Positions 56,562 to 64,000 of a stretch of 64,000 bases of DNA are shown piece after piece. Every line of letters begins with the position of its first letter. Within the stretch, counting starts at the first letter, position 1. The stretch covers positions 2,161,444 to 2,225,443 of the forward strand of contig NZ_LT906450.1 in NCBI RefSeq assembly GCF_900187265.1, written 5' to 3'. The translations under genes and the position numbers were made by a program. The notes below the pieces were generated by a model. That model had not been told where the DNA came from. It searched no databases and worked only from the letters and a program-made list of their open reading frames with translations. Source of the DNA: Rhodococcus rhodochrous (GTDB taxonomy: Bacteria > Actinomycetota > Actinomycetes > Mycobacteriales > Mycobacteriaceae).

Positions 56562-56600
56562 CCCCTTTTCGCATGCCCGTACCGGACATGCGAAAAGGGG
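56562..56600 (-). terminator. Hairpin between ideR and galE that overlaps the galE ribosome-binding site
   Basis: CCCCTTTTCGCATG (56562-56575) and CATGCGAAAAGGGG (56587-56600) form a 14-bp stem with an 11-base loop. On the transcript the 3' arm is the AAAAGGGG of the galE ribosome-binding site. It starts 6 bases after the ideR stop. Confidence 0.8.
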
Positions 56601-56606
56601 TCTGTG

Positions 56607-57293
56607 TCAGACCTGCTTCACCTGCACGGCGTGGGCCATCTCGTCGGAAAGCTCGAAGCTGTCGTGACCGGCCACGGTGATGGACACCGAGCCCGGTCGC
56701 GTCTCGACTGTAACCCGCGCGTCCGGGACCACACCGGCCTCACGCAGTCGCGCGATGACCTCGGGGTCGGACTGGACGTACTCCGCGAGCCGGCGCACCA
56801 CGACCGCGGTCGGCTTGCCGTGCGGGATCTCCGTCAGCCGCACCAGTTTCTCGTCGAGGACCGCCGTGCGGTCGAGACCGAGCTGCGCCAGTCCCGGGAT
56901 CGGATTGCCGTAGGGGGAGGTGGTCGGGTTGTTGAGCACCTCCACGAGGCGGCGCTCGACCTCCTCGCTCATCACGTGCTCCCAGCGACACGCCTCGGCG
57001 TGCACGTTCTCCCAGTCGAGACCGATCACGTCCACGAGAAGCCGTTCGGCGAGCCGGTGCTTGCGCATGACCGAGACCGCGAGATCGCGGCCCTTCTCGG
57101 TGAGCTGCAGGTGGCGGTCGCCGGCGACCCGGAGCAGGCCGTCGCGTTCCATACGGGCCACGGTCTGGCTGACCGTCGGTCCGCTCTGTTCGAGGCGCTC
57201 GGCGATACGCGCGCGCAGCGGCACCACGCCTTCCTCTTCCAAGTCGTAGATGGTCCGGAGATACATCTCCGTTGTATCGACCAGGTCCTTCAC
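56607..57293 (-). CDS. ideR: Iron-dependent repressor IdeR/DtxR
   Basis: A 228-residue metal-sensing repressor of siderophore and iron-storage genes. With the GTG at 57293 as start, the metal ligands fall at the family positions His79, Cys102, Glu105 and His106 (RKHRLAERLL and EACRWEHVMS), which supports this start over GTG 57299. The helix-turn-helix is in ARIAERLEQSGPTVSQTVAR. The C-terminal SH3-like domain is complete. AAGGGG lies seven bases before the start codon. Confidence 0.96.
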   Translation of the reverse strand: MKDLVDTTEMYLRTIYDLEEEGVVPLRARIAERLEQSGPTVSQTVARMERDGLLRVAGDRHLQLTEKGRDLAVSVMRKHRLAERLLVDVIGLDWENVHAEACRWEHVMSEEVERRLVEVLNNPTTSPYGNPIPGLAQLGLDRTAVLDEKLVRLTEIPHGKPTAVVVRRLAEYVQSDPEVIARLREAGVVPDARVTVETRPGSVSITVAGHDSFELSDEMAHAVQVKQV

Positions 57294-57397
57294 TCTCACA
57301 CCCCTTCGTCTGGGCCGATTCTAACCGTGCGAACAGGACGGTGGGGGCGCCCTCCGAGGCTCGCATGTCGGTGGGTGGACCAGTAGCGTCTGTGTCC

Positions 57398-58669
57398 ATG
57401 ACCACGAGCTCCACCGCGGCGGGCGGTACGACACAGCTGAGCGGCGATCGGATAGTGGTGTGGAGCCCCGACTACCTCGATTACCGGTGGGGTCCGACAC
57501 ATCCGATGAATCCCACGCGCCTCGATCTCACGATGGCGCTGTCCCGCAGTCTCGGTCTCCTCGAGGGCGTCGAGACGGTCCGCCCGTCCCCTGCGGACGA
57601 CACCGATCTGCTGCGCATCCACACCGCTTCCTACGTCGACGCGGTCAAGCGCGCGGGCTCCGCTCCGGAGGGAGCGGCACCCCCGGCCGACGCACCCCAC
57701 GGTCTCGGCACCGAGGACAACCCGATCTTCCCCCGTATGCACGAGGCCAGCGCGACGCTCGCCGGGGGAACCCTCGCGGCCGCACGCGAGATCGCGAGCG
57801 GCCGGGCCCGCCGCGCGGTGAGCATCGGGGGCGGCATGCACCACGCGATGGCCGACTGGGCCGCCGGGTTCTGCGTCTACAACGACGCCGCCATCGCGAT
57901 CTCGTGGCTGCTCGACCACGGCTACGACCGCATCGCCTACATCGACGTCGACGCTCACCACGGCGACGGTGTGCAGCACGCCTTCCTCGGCGATCCCCGC
58001 GTCCTGACCATCTCCCTGCACCAGCATCCCGCGACGCTGTGGCCCAACACCGGGTGGTCCAGCGAGGTCGGTTCGGGTCCGGCCGAGGGCACCGCCATCA
58101 ATCTGCCGGTGCTGCCGGGCACCGTGGACGCGTTGTGGTTGCGCGCCTTCCATGCCGTCGTGCCGGGCGCGGTCGCGGCGTTCCGCCCCCAGATCCTCAT
58201 CAGTCAGTGCGGTGCCGACAGCCACCGCGAGGACCCTCTGGCCGATCTCTCCCTGACCGTCGACGGCCAGCGCGCGTCGTATCTCGCGATGCGCGATCTC
58301 GCCGACCGCTACTGCGAGGGTCGCTGGCTCGCCGTGGGCGGCGGCGGTTACGGCCTCGTGCGGGTGGTGCCGCGCGCGTGGACCCACCTGATCGCCGCGG
58401 CGCTGGACCGCGAGATCGACCTGAGCACCCCGGTCCCGGCGGACTGGAGCGAGCGCGTCGGCGCTCTCGCCCCGAGCGTCGAACTGCCCACGGTCATGGG
58501 GGAGGGCTCCGACGTCTCGTACCTGCCGTGGGACGGTCCCGGTGGCACACCGGAAACGGGGATCGCGTCCCTGGACCGCGCACTGACCCGCATCGATTCG
58601 GCGATCATCGCCACGAGGCGGGCGGCCTTCCCGCTGCTCGGCCTGGACCCGGAGGACCCCCGTGACTGA
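57398..58669 (+). CDS. acuC: Histone-deacetylase-type protein deacetylase AcuC
   Basis: A 423-residue zinc hydrolase that would remove acetyl groups from lysines. The active-site histidine pair is in GGGMHHAMADWAAGF, and the zinc ligands are in YIDVDAHHGDGVQHAF with the later aspartate in SQCGADSHREDPLAD. The catalytic tyrosine lies in GGGGYGLVRVVPRAW. TAGCGT at 57384-57389, eight bases before the ATG, fits a leaderless start. The end overlaps the acetyltransferase gene by eight bases. Confidence 0.92.
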   Translation: MTTSSTAAGGTTQLSGDRIVVWSPDYLDYRWGPTHPMNPTRLDLTMALSRSLGLLEGVETVRPSPADDTDLLRIHTASYVDAVKRAGSAPEGAAPPADAPHGLGTEDNPIFPRMHEASATLAGGTLAAAREIASGRARRAVSIGGGMHHAMADWAAGFCVYNDAAIAISWLLDHGYDRIAYIDVDAHHGDGVQHAFLGDPRVLTISLHQHPATLWPNTGWSSEVGSGPAEGTAINLPVLPGTVDALWLRAFHAVVPGAVAAFRPQILISQCGADSHREDPLADLSLTVDGQRASYLAMRDLADRYCEGRWLAVGGGGYGLVRVVPRAWTHLIAAALDREIDLSTPVPADWSERVGALAPSVELPTVMGEGSDVSYLPWDGPGGTPETGIASLDRALTRIDSAIIATRRAAFPLLGLDPEDPRD

Positions 58670-61430
58670 CCGGCAGAATCCCTCGGCGGCACCGGACTCC
58701 GCGTCTGCGACGGGCGCGGCCCCCGCGCAGGGTGCCGGGACGGCGGGGGAGACCGACCCCGCGCGCGAGGCGGCGCTGGCGCGCGCCCGCGACTATCCGC
58801 GGCACTGGGTCGCAGACGTGCTGGCCTCGGACGGCGGTGTCGTACACCTGCGGCCGATCGTCCCCGAGGACGCCGACGCGATCGTCGCCTTCCACAGCAA
58901 ACTGTCCGAACGCACCCGCTATCTGCGGTACTTCGGTCCGTACCCGACGATCTCGAAGAAGGACCTGTTCAACTTCACGGTCGTCGACCACAAGTCCCGC
59001 GTGGCGTTCGTCGCGGTGCTCGGCGACGAGATCATCGCCGTCGGTCGGTACGAGGGACTCACGAACGAGGGCGACGGTCTCTCCGCCGAGGTGGCCTTCA
59101 CCGTCGCCGATGCCCACCAGGGCCGCGGCCTCGGTCCGATCCTGCTCGAACACCTCGCCGGCGCGGCCGCCGAGAACGGACTGCACACCTTCGTCGCCGA
59201 GGTGCTCGCCGAGAACCGGCACATGATCACGGTCTTCCGGGAAGCCGGCTACCAGGTCAGCCGCAGCTTCGAAGGAGGAGTCGTCCGGCTCGAATTCGCG
59301 ATCGATCCCACCGAGGCCCTCGTCTCCGTCCGCAACGCGCGCGAACGCGCCGCCGAGGCGCGCAGCGTGCGAAACATCCTCGGCCCCGGCAGTGTCGCCG
59401 TCATCGGTGCGTCCACCGACAGCCGCAAGGTGGGCAACGCCGTGCTGGTGAACATGCTGCGCAGCGGGTTCACCGGGCCGGTCTACCCGGTCAACGCCGA
59501 ACACCGGTCCGTCCGGGGGGTCCGCGCCTACCCGACGGTCCGCGACATCCCCGACGAGATCGACCTCGCCGTCGCCGCCGTACCCGCCGAATCGATCGAC
59601 TCGGTGCTCGACGACTGTCTCGCGAAGGGCGTCAAGGCGCTGCTCGTCGTCTCGTCGGGTTTCGGCGAGACCGGACCGGAAGGCCGCGACGCCGAGCGGC
59701 GGCTCACCCTGGCCGCGCGGTCGCACGGTATGCGCCTCATCGGGCCGAATGCTCTCGGTGTCGCCAACAACGATCCCGCGGTCCGGCTCAACGCGACCCT
59801 CGCACCCGTGCTCCCGGCAGCCGGCAACGTCGGCTTCTTCTGCCAGTCCGGTGCCCTCGGCATCGCCATCCTCGACGAGGCCGCCAAGACGGGGGTCGGG
59901 CTGTCGTCCTTCGTCTCGGCCGGTAACCGCGCCGACCTGTCCGGCAACGACCTGCTGCAGTACTGGGACACCGATCCCGCCACCGAAGTGGTGCTGCTGT
60001 ATCTGGAGAGCTTCGGCAACCCGCGCAAGTTCTCGCGCATCGCGCGGCGGGTGGCGCGTAGCAAACCGATCGTCGCCGTCAAGAGCGGCCGCCACGCGGT
60101 GCCGCCGGCGCTCGCCGCGCGGACGGGGGAGATGGACGACACCATCGTGCGATACCTGTTCGAGCAGGCCGGTGTCGTCCAGGTCGAGTCCATCGGCCAG
60201 CTCTTCGACTCGGCGCTGCTGTTCGGTTACCAGCCGCTGCCCGCGGGTCCCCGCGTCGCCGTGGTCGGCAACTCCACCGCCCTGGGTCTGCTCGCCGTCG
60301 ACGCCGCCCGCGGCCAGGGTCTGCAGGCACCGGACGCGGTGGATCTCGGCGCGCAGGCGTCGCCCGAGGAATTCGCCGAAGCCGTCGCCCGGGCGCTCGA
60401 CTCACCCGATGTCGACTCGGTGATCGCGGTCTTCGTCCCACCGGTCGCCGTCGACGTCCAGCCCTACGCGCAGGCCCTGCGCGACGCCGTCGCCGGATCG
60501 GAGAAGCCGGTGGTCACGACCTTCCTGGCGACCGAGGGCATCCCCGACGTCCTGGCCGTGCGCGGACCGGACGGCAACCCGACCCGCGGATCCGTGCCGT
60601 CCTATCCCGGTCCGGAACGAGCCGCGCTCGCCCTGGGACGGGCCTGGCGGTACGCGAAGTGGCGCAGTCGTCCGCCCTCGCAGGTCGTGCGACCGGCGGG
60701 CATCGATCCCGAGCGTGCCCGCGCGCTCGTGGACGGCTGGCTCGAGACGACTCCGGAGGGTCGCTACCTGTCGGACACCGAGGCGGCGCTGCTGCTGTCC
60801 TGCTACGGGGTCGAGGTCGCGGACTTCCGCGCGGTCACCACCGAGGAGGAGGCGGTCGAGGCGGCGGAGGAGATCGGTTTCCCCGTGGCGGTCAAGGCCA
60901 CCGGTGCCCAGTGGCGGCACCGGCCCGACCTGAGCGGGGTCCGGCTCGATCTCGTCGACGCGGATTCGGTGCGGATCGCCTATCGCGACCTGGCCGCGGT
61001 CTCCGGGGAGCCGTTGATGCACGTGCAGCGGATGGCCCACAAGGGCATCGGGTGCGCGATCCGTGTGCAGGACGACCCGTCGTTCGGTTCGCTCATCTCG
61101 TTCGGTCTCGCCGGTGTGATCTCCGACCTGCTCGGCGACCGGGCCTACCGGGTCCTACCGCTCACGGAGGACGAGGCGGTCGAGCTGATCGATGCTCCGA
61201 AGGCGGCGCCGCTGCTGTCGGGCTACCGCAACGCCGCGCCCGTGAACAAGCCGGCGCTCGTCGACTTCGTCCAGCGGATCTCGGCGCTCGCCGACGACCT
61301 TCCCGAGGTACGCGAGCTGGTGTGCGAGCCGGTGCTGGCCTCGGTGGTGGGAGCCGAACTCACCGACGCGCACGTGCGGATCGGGCCCGAACCGCACCCG
61401 CTGGACCTCGGACCGCGCCGTCTGCGCTGA
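58662..61430 (+). CDS. Protein acetyltransferase: GNAT domain fused to acyl-CoA synthetase-like domains (Pat type)
   Basis: A 922-residue fusion. The GNAT domain is at about residues 50-215, with the acetyl-CoA loop QGRGLG starting at Gln153. A CoA-binding domain starts near residue 235 (GSVAVIGASTDSRKVGNAVL), and an ATP-grasp domain is at about 690-900. In ADP-forming acetyl-CoA synthetases the phosphorylated histidine is in a SHTG motif; here it is ARTG with Arg487. The GPNCLG motif is GPNALG with Ala364. The synthetase half is therefore likely to be regulatory. It overlaps acuC, its likely opposing enzyme. Confidence 0.9.
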   Translation: MTDRQNPSAAPDSASATGAAPAQGAGTAGETDPAREAALARARDYPRHWVADVLASDGGVVHLRPIVPEDADAIVAFHSKLSERTRYLRYFGPYPTISKKDLFNFTVVDHKSRVAFVAVLGDEIIAVGRYEGLTNEGDGLSAEVAFTVADAHQGRGLGPILLEHLAGAAAENGLHTFVAEVLAENRHMITVFREAGYQVSRSFEGGVVRLEFAIDPTEALVSVRNARERAAEARSVRNILGPGSVAVIGASTDSRKVGNAVLVNMLRSGFTGPVYPVNAEHRSVRGVRAYPTVRDIPDEIDLAVAAVPAESIDSVLDDCLAKGVKALLVVSSGFGETGPEGRDAERRLTLAARSHGMRLIGPNALGVANNDPAVRLNATLAPVLPAAGNVGFFCQSGALGIAILDEAAKTGVGLSSFVSAGNRADLSGNDLLQYWDTDPATEVVLLYLESFGNPRKFSRIARRVARSKPIVAVKSGRHAVPPALAARTGEMDDTIVRYLFEQAGVVQVESIGQLFDSALLFGYQPLPAGPRVAVVGNSTALGLLAVDAARGQGLQAPDAVDLGAQASPEEFAEAVARALDSPDVDSVIAVFVPPVAVDVQPYAQALRDAVAGSEKPVVTTFLATEGIPDVLAVRGPDGNPTRGSVPSYPGPERAALALGRAWRYAKWRSRPPSQVVRPAGIDPERARALVDGWLETTPEGRYLSDTEAALLLSCYGVEVADFRAVTTEEEAVEAAEEIGFPVAVKATGAQWRHRPDLSGVRLDLVDADSVRIAYRDLAAVSGEPLMHVQRMAHKGIGCAIRVQDDPSFGSLISFGLAGVISDLLGDRAYRVLPLTEDEAVELIDAPKAAPLLSGYRNAAPVNKPALVDFVQRISALADDLPEVRELVCEPVLASVVGAELTDAHVRIGPEPHPLDLGPRRLR

Positions 61431-61476
61431 CGTGAGGCCGGGGCGACGACTCCCGGCGGGACACCCCGGACAGCAA

Positions 61477-61512
61477 CGATCCCCGAGAACCCAGCCCGGT
61501 TCTCGGGGATCG
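61477..61512. terminator. Bidirectional terminator between the acetyltransferase gene and sigB
   Basis: CGATCCCCGAGAACC (61477-61491) and GGTTCTCGGGGATCG (61498-61512) form a perfect 15-bp stem with a six-base loop between convergent genes. Confidence 0.85.
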
Positions 61513-61532
61513 GATACCGCTGACGCGCCCGG

Positions 61533-62495
61533 TCAGCTGGCGTAGGCGCGAAGACGCTCGGCGCGGTCTCCTTCGCGGAGCTTGGCCATCACTTCGCGTT
61601 CGATCTGGCGGACACGCTCACGGGAGAGCCCGAAGAGCTTGCCGATCTGATCGAGGGTGCGGGGCTGACCGTCGTCGAGGCCGTAGCGCAGCCGGATGAC
61701 CTGCTGTTCGCGCTCGTCGAGCGTTGCGAGGACGCTGCGGACGTCGCTGTGCAGCAGGCCGGCGATGACGGCGGTCTCGGCGGACGTCGCCTCGGCGTCC
61801 TCGATGAAGTCGCCCAGCGGGGCCTCCTCGTCGTTGCCGACGGGCATGTCGAGGCTCACCGGGTCGCGGCTGTGGTCGAGCAGGTCGGCGATCTTCTCGA
61901 CGGGGATACCCGACTCGTTGGCGAGTTCCTCGTCGGTCGCCTCACGGCCGAGCTGCTGGTGCAGCTCACGCTTGATGCGGGCGAGCTTGTTGACCTGTTC
62001 GACGAGGTGGACGGGGAGCCGGATCGTGCGGCTCTGGTCGGCCATGCCGCGGGTGATGGCCTGACGGATCCACCACGTCGCGTAGGTCGAGAACTTGAAG
62101 CCCTTCGCGTAGTCGAACTTCTCCATCGCGCGGATCAGACCGAGGTTGCCCTCCTGGATGAGGTCCAGCAGGGGCATACCGCGTCCGGTGTAACGCTTCG
62201 CCAGCGAGACGACGAGGCGCAGGTTGGCCTCGAGCAGGTGGCTGCGAGCGGCCTGTCCTTCACGAACGATGATCGCGAGGTCGCGCTTCTTCGCGGCCGA
62301 CAGGCGCTTCTTCGTCTCGAGCAGGTGCTTGGCATACAGGCCGGCCTCGATCCGCTTGGCCAGTTCCACCTCGTCGGCTGCGGTGAGCAGAGCAGTCCGT
62401 CCGATACCGTTCAGGTAGACGCGAACGAGATCGGCTGCGGGGCTCTGACCGTCGAGGTCGGAATCGAAGCGAGCGGTGGTTTCGGGGCGTGCCAT
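61533..62495 (-). CDS. sigB: RNA polymerase sigma factor SigB
   Basis: A 320-residue principal-like sigma-70 factor. Region 1.2 starts [16 protein letters not shown]. Region 2 has [20 protein letters not shown] and [20 protein letters not shown], and region 4 has [20 protein letters not shown]. It lacks the long acidic N terminus of the primary factor SigA, so it is the general-stress and stationary-phase factor. AGGAGG lies six bases before the ATG at 62495. A stress-type promoter lies just upstream. Confidence 0.95.
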   Translation of the reverse strand: MARPETTARFDSDLDGQSPAADLVRVYLNGIGRTALLTAADEVELAKRIEAGLYAKHLLETKKRLSAAKKRDLAIIVREGQAARSHLLEANLRLVVSLAKRYTGRGMPLLDLIQEGNLGLIRAMEKFDYAKGFKFSTYATWWIRQAITRGMADQSRTIRLPVHLVEQVNKLARIKRELHQQLGREATDEELANESGIPVEKIADLLDHSRDPVSLDMPVGNDEEAPLGDFIEDAEATSAETAVIAGLLHSDVRSVLATLDEREQQVIRLRYGLDDGQPRTLDQIGKLFGLSRERVRQIEREVMAKLREGDRAERLRAYAS

Positions 62496-62528
62496 GACGT
62501 GCCTCCTCATCGGTGGTGTCTCACAGGG

Positions 62529-62558
62529 TTCAACGACCGGCGAAGCGGTGGAGTTCCC
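62529..62558 (-). promoter_or_regulatory. Sigma-E/H-type promoter of sigB
   Basis: On the minus strand GGGAAC (62553-62558) is followed after 18 bases by GTTGAA (62529-62534). This fits the GGGAAC-N17/18-GTT consensus of extracytoplasmic stress sigma factors, which drive sigB in mycobacteria and corynebacteria. The -10 ends 33 bases before the sigB ATG. Confidence 0.7.
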
Positions 62559-62663
62559 GTCGGTCTCCGAGTACCACCGCGCTGACCTGCACTAACCCGA
62601 TGAGCTCCTGAGAAGTTGCTGAGAGAACCGAATCGTGGAACCTCAGGAACGCCCCGAAGGGGG

Positions 62664-64000
62664 TCAGACGGGCTCGATCAACCCGTGCCGGACCAAGCCG
62701 TGCACGAGGCCCACCGATTGCGTGAGGAGGTCGTCCTCGTCCTCGCCGTGCGCGGCCGCGAGCAGCGACACGAGATCCCCGAGCGGAAGACCGTCGGCGC
62801 GCATGCCGCCGAGCAGGGCGGCCGCGAGATCGTCCACCTCGTGCTGCCAGGCCGGACCGCCACCACGGTGCACCCGCACGACCACCTGGTCCCACCCGTC
62901 CTCACCGGGCAGGTGCACCCGCTCGAGGGCCGTATCGGGCCGCACCGCGAAACGGGCGTCGAGCACCTCGTGCGTACGCAGCCAGTCGAGGCGACGGAAG
63001 TAGTCGACCGCCTCGTCACCCAGCGCATCGGTGAACGCGTGCCGCAGATCCTCGGCCATCACGTCGGACGGCAGGTCGGTGCGGCGCAGGTAGACGAACC
63101 CGAACCCGACGCCCTCGACGCCGTGCTCCTCGAAGTGGTCGAGCCACTGCTCGGCGCGCACCGCGACCTCCGGCTCCCGCTGATCGGCGTCGCCGTCGCG
63201 CAGCCACGTCCCGACGTACAGGGCGGGATCGGCCACATCACGCTGCACGATCCAGGCGTCGACGCCGTGTGACGGCAACCACGATGCGACCCGCGCCCGC
63301 CAGTCCTCACCCTCGACGTGCACCCAGGACGCGAGCATCGCGGCGGTGCCGCCGGGATTCAGGTGCTCGGCGGCCTGCGAGATCATGAGCCGACTGGCGC
63401 CGTCGAGGTCGAGACCGGAGTCGCGGTAGCTGTGCTCGACGCGTCCCGCGCTCACCACGAACGGCGGGTTCGCGACGATGCGGTCGAAGGTCCGGCCGGC
63501 GACCGGCTCGAACCACGACCCTTCGAGAAGATCGATGTCGATCTCGTTCAGCGCGGCGCTCGCGGCGGCCAGGGTCAGGCAACGGGGATTGATGTCGGTC
63601 GCGGTGACCTCGTCCGCGTGGTCCGCGGCGCGGATGGCCTGCACCCCGCAACCGGTGCCGAGGTCGAGCACCGAACCCACCCGATCGGTGGGGGTGGCCT
63701 GCAGCAGCGACAGGGAGGCCTGACCGACGCCGAGGACGTGATCGGGCCGGGTCGGGGCGGGCCGGATCGAGCCGTCGAGATCGGACAGCACCCAGCGGCT
63801 ACCGGTCCCGGCGTCGAGGGGTCGCAGGTCGAGAGCGGCCCGCACGCCGTCGCCGTCGCGTTCGACGAGCCCCGCCTGCACGGCCTGCTCCGTCGTCACC
63901 GGAGCGAGAGCCTGCGCGACCTCGTCCTCGGGGCAGGTGTCCTGGAGGAGGAACAGTCGCACGAGCACGCCGAGATCGCCCGCGCCACGCGCGATGCGCC
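62664..64000 (-). CDS. SAM-dependent methyltransferase, PrmC/HemK-like core (5' end outside window)
   Basis: The open frame runs through the right edge; the first codons are outside the window, and an in-frame GTG at 63968 is internal (RIARGAGDLGVLVRLFLL is read before and across it). The SAM site is in VLDLGTGCGVQAIRAADHA and the substrate motif is IVANPPFVV, the NPPF/Y motif of enzymes that methylate glutamine side chains or N6 of adenine. It has an extra N-terminal domain and a C-terminal domain of about 190 residues. The substrate is unknown. Confidence 0.82.
   Translation of the reverse strand, partial: RIARGAGDLGVLVRLFLLQDTCPEDEVAQALAPVTTEQAVQAGLVERDGDGVRAALDLRPLDAGTGSRWVLSDLDGSIRPAPTRPDHVLGVGQASLSLLQATPTDRVGSVLDLGTGCGVQAIRAADHADEVTATDINPRCLTLAAASAALNEIDIDLLEGSWFEPVAGRTFDRIVANPPFVVSAGRVEHSYRDSGLDLDGASRLMISQAAEHLNPGGTAAMLASWVHVEGEDWRARVASWLPSHGVDAWIVQRDVADPALYVGTWLRDGDADQREPEVAVRAEQWLDHFEEHGVEGVGFGFVYLRRTDLPSDVMAEDLRHAFTDALGDEAVDYFRRLDWLRTHEVLDARFAVRPDTALERVHLPGEDGWDQVVVRVHRGGGPAWQHEVDDLAAALLGGMRADGLPLGDLVSLLAAAHGEDEDDLLTQSVGLVHGLVRHGLIEPV

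Noticed and set aside
1-64000. CRISPR arrays, prophage, insertion sequences, tRNA and rRNA genes
   Set aside because: No regularly spaced identical repeats, integrase, transposase, or cloverleaf and rRNA sequences were seen; gene content and order are those of the core chromosome.

Overview
This window is high-GC chromosomal DNA from a mycolic-acid actinobacterium, most likely Rhodococcus. The evidence is the codon use, the frequent GTG starts, and a gene order that follows the region from RNase J/ftsK to sigB of Mycobacterium tuberculosis (rnj, ftsK, argA, pgsA, clgR, pspA, recA, recX, miaB, miaA, dapF, hflX, lexA, nrdR, ideR, sigB). That comparison is from memory of the family, not from a search. 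I see about 59 protein-coding genes. I see no tRNA, rRNA, CRISPR array, insertion sequence or prophage. No stretch longer than about 270 bases is without a gene or a recognisable regulatory element.

Layout. 1-9.3 kb: the end of RNase J, a TIGR03085 protein, ftsK, a terC-family gene behind a manganese-type (yybP-ykoY) riboswitch, a YciI protein, an N-acetylglutamate synthase, pgsA and the envelope-stress set clgR-pspA-pspM. 9.3-13.9 kb: a biotin ECF transporter (bioY-bioM-bioN, minus strand), a 57-residue membrane protein, a PIG-L deacetylase, a glycosyltransferase and a DUF3046 gene. 13.9-15.9 kb: recA and recX with layered DNA-damage control. 15.9-19.3 kb: a glutamate ABC transporter (gluABCD). 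19.4-28.4 kb: miaB, DUF349 gene, miaA, dapF, hflX and neighbours. 28.4-34.4 kb: the phosphotransferase system (HPr, fructose EIIABC, 1-phosphofructokinase, a DeoR repressor and, divergently, enzyme I). 34.4-45.6 kb: a nucleobase permease, an acyl-CoA dehydrogenase, divergent lexA and divS/chiZ-like genes, nrdR, hrpA, a luciferase-like oxidoreductase and a class III aminotransferase. 45.6-56.6 kb: a YiiX-like peptidase, oxyR, a LysR effector domain without a DNA-binding domain, a DUF3516 helicase, a hydrolase, PAC2, a lipoprotein, DUF4192 and galE. 56.6-64 kb: ideR, an acuC deacetylase overlapping a GNAT/acyl-CoA-synthetase fusion, sigB, and a methyltransferase running off the edge.

How it works together. 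Much of the window is stress control. DNA damage: a LexA box and a PafBC-type promoter lie before recA. A perfect hairpin follows recA, and a second PafBC-type promoter is placed to start recX without a leader. LexA boxes lie between lexA and a LysM division inhibitor. Envelope stress: clgR-psp, and a sigma-E/H-type promoter before sigB. Metal and redox: a manganese riboswitch, IdeR and OxyR. Carbon: a complete fructose PTS locus with a palindromic operator, and a writer-eraser pair for protein acetylation in which the synthetase half has lost its phosphohistidine.

Most of the window is ordinary, conserved core chromosome. The less ordinary points are regulatory: the separate recX promoter, hairpins on both sides of gluB, a hairpin holding the galE ribosome-binding site, and short tandem repeats that copy the 3' ends of genes.
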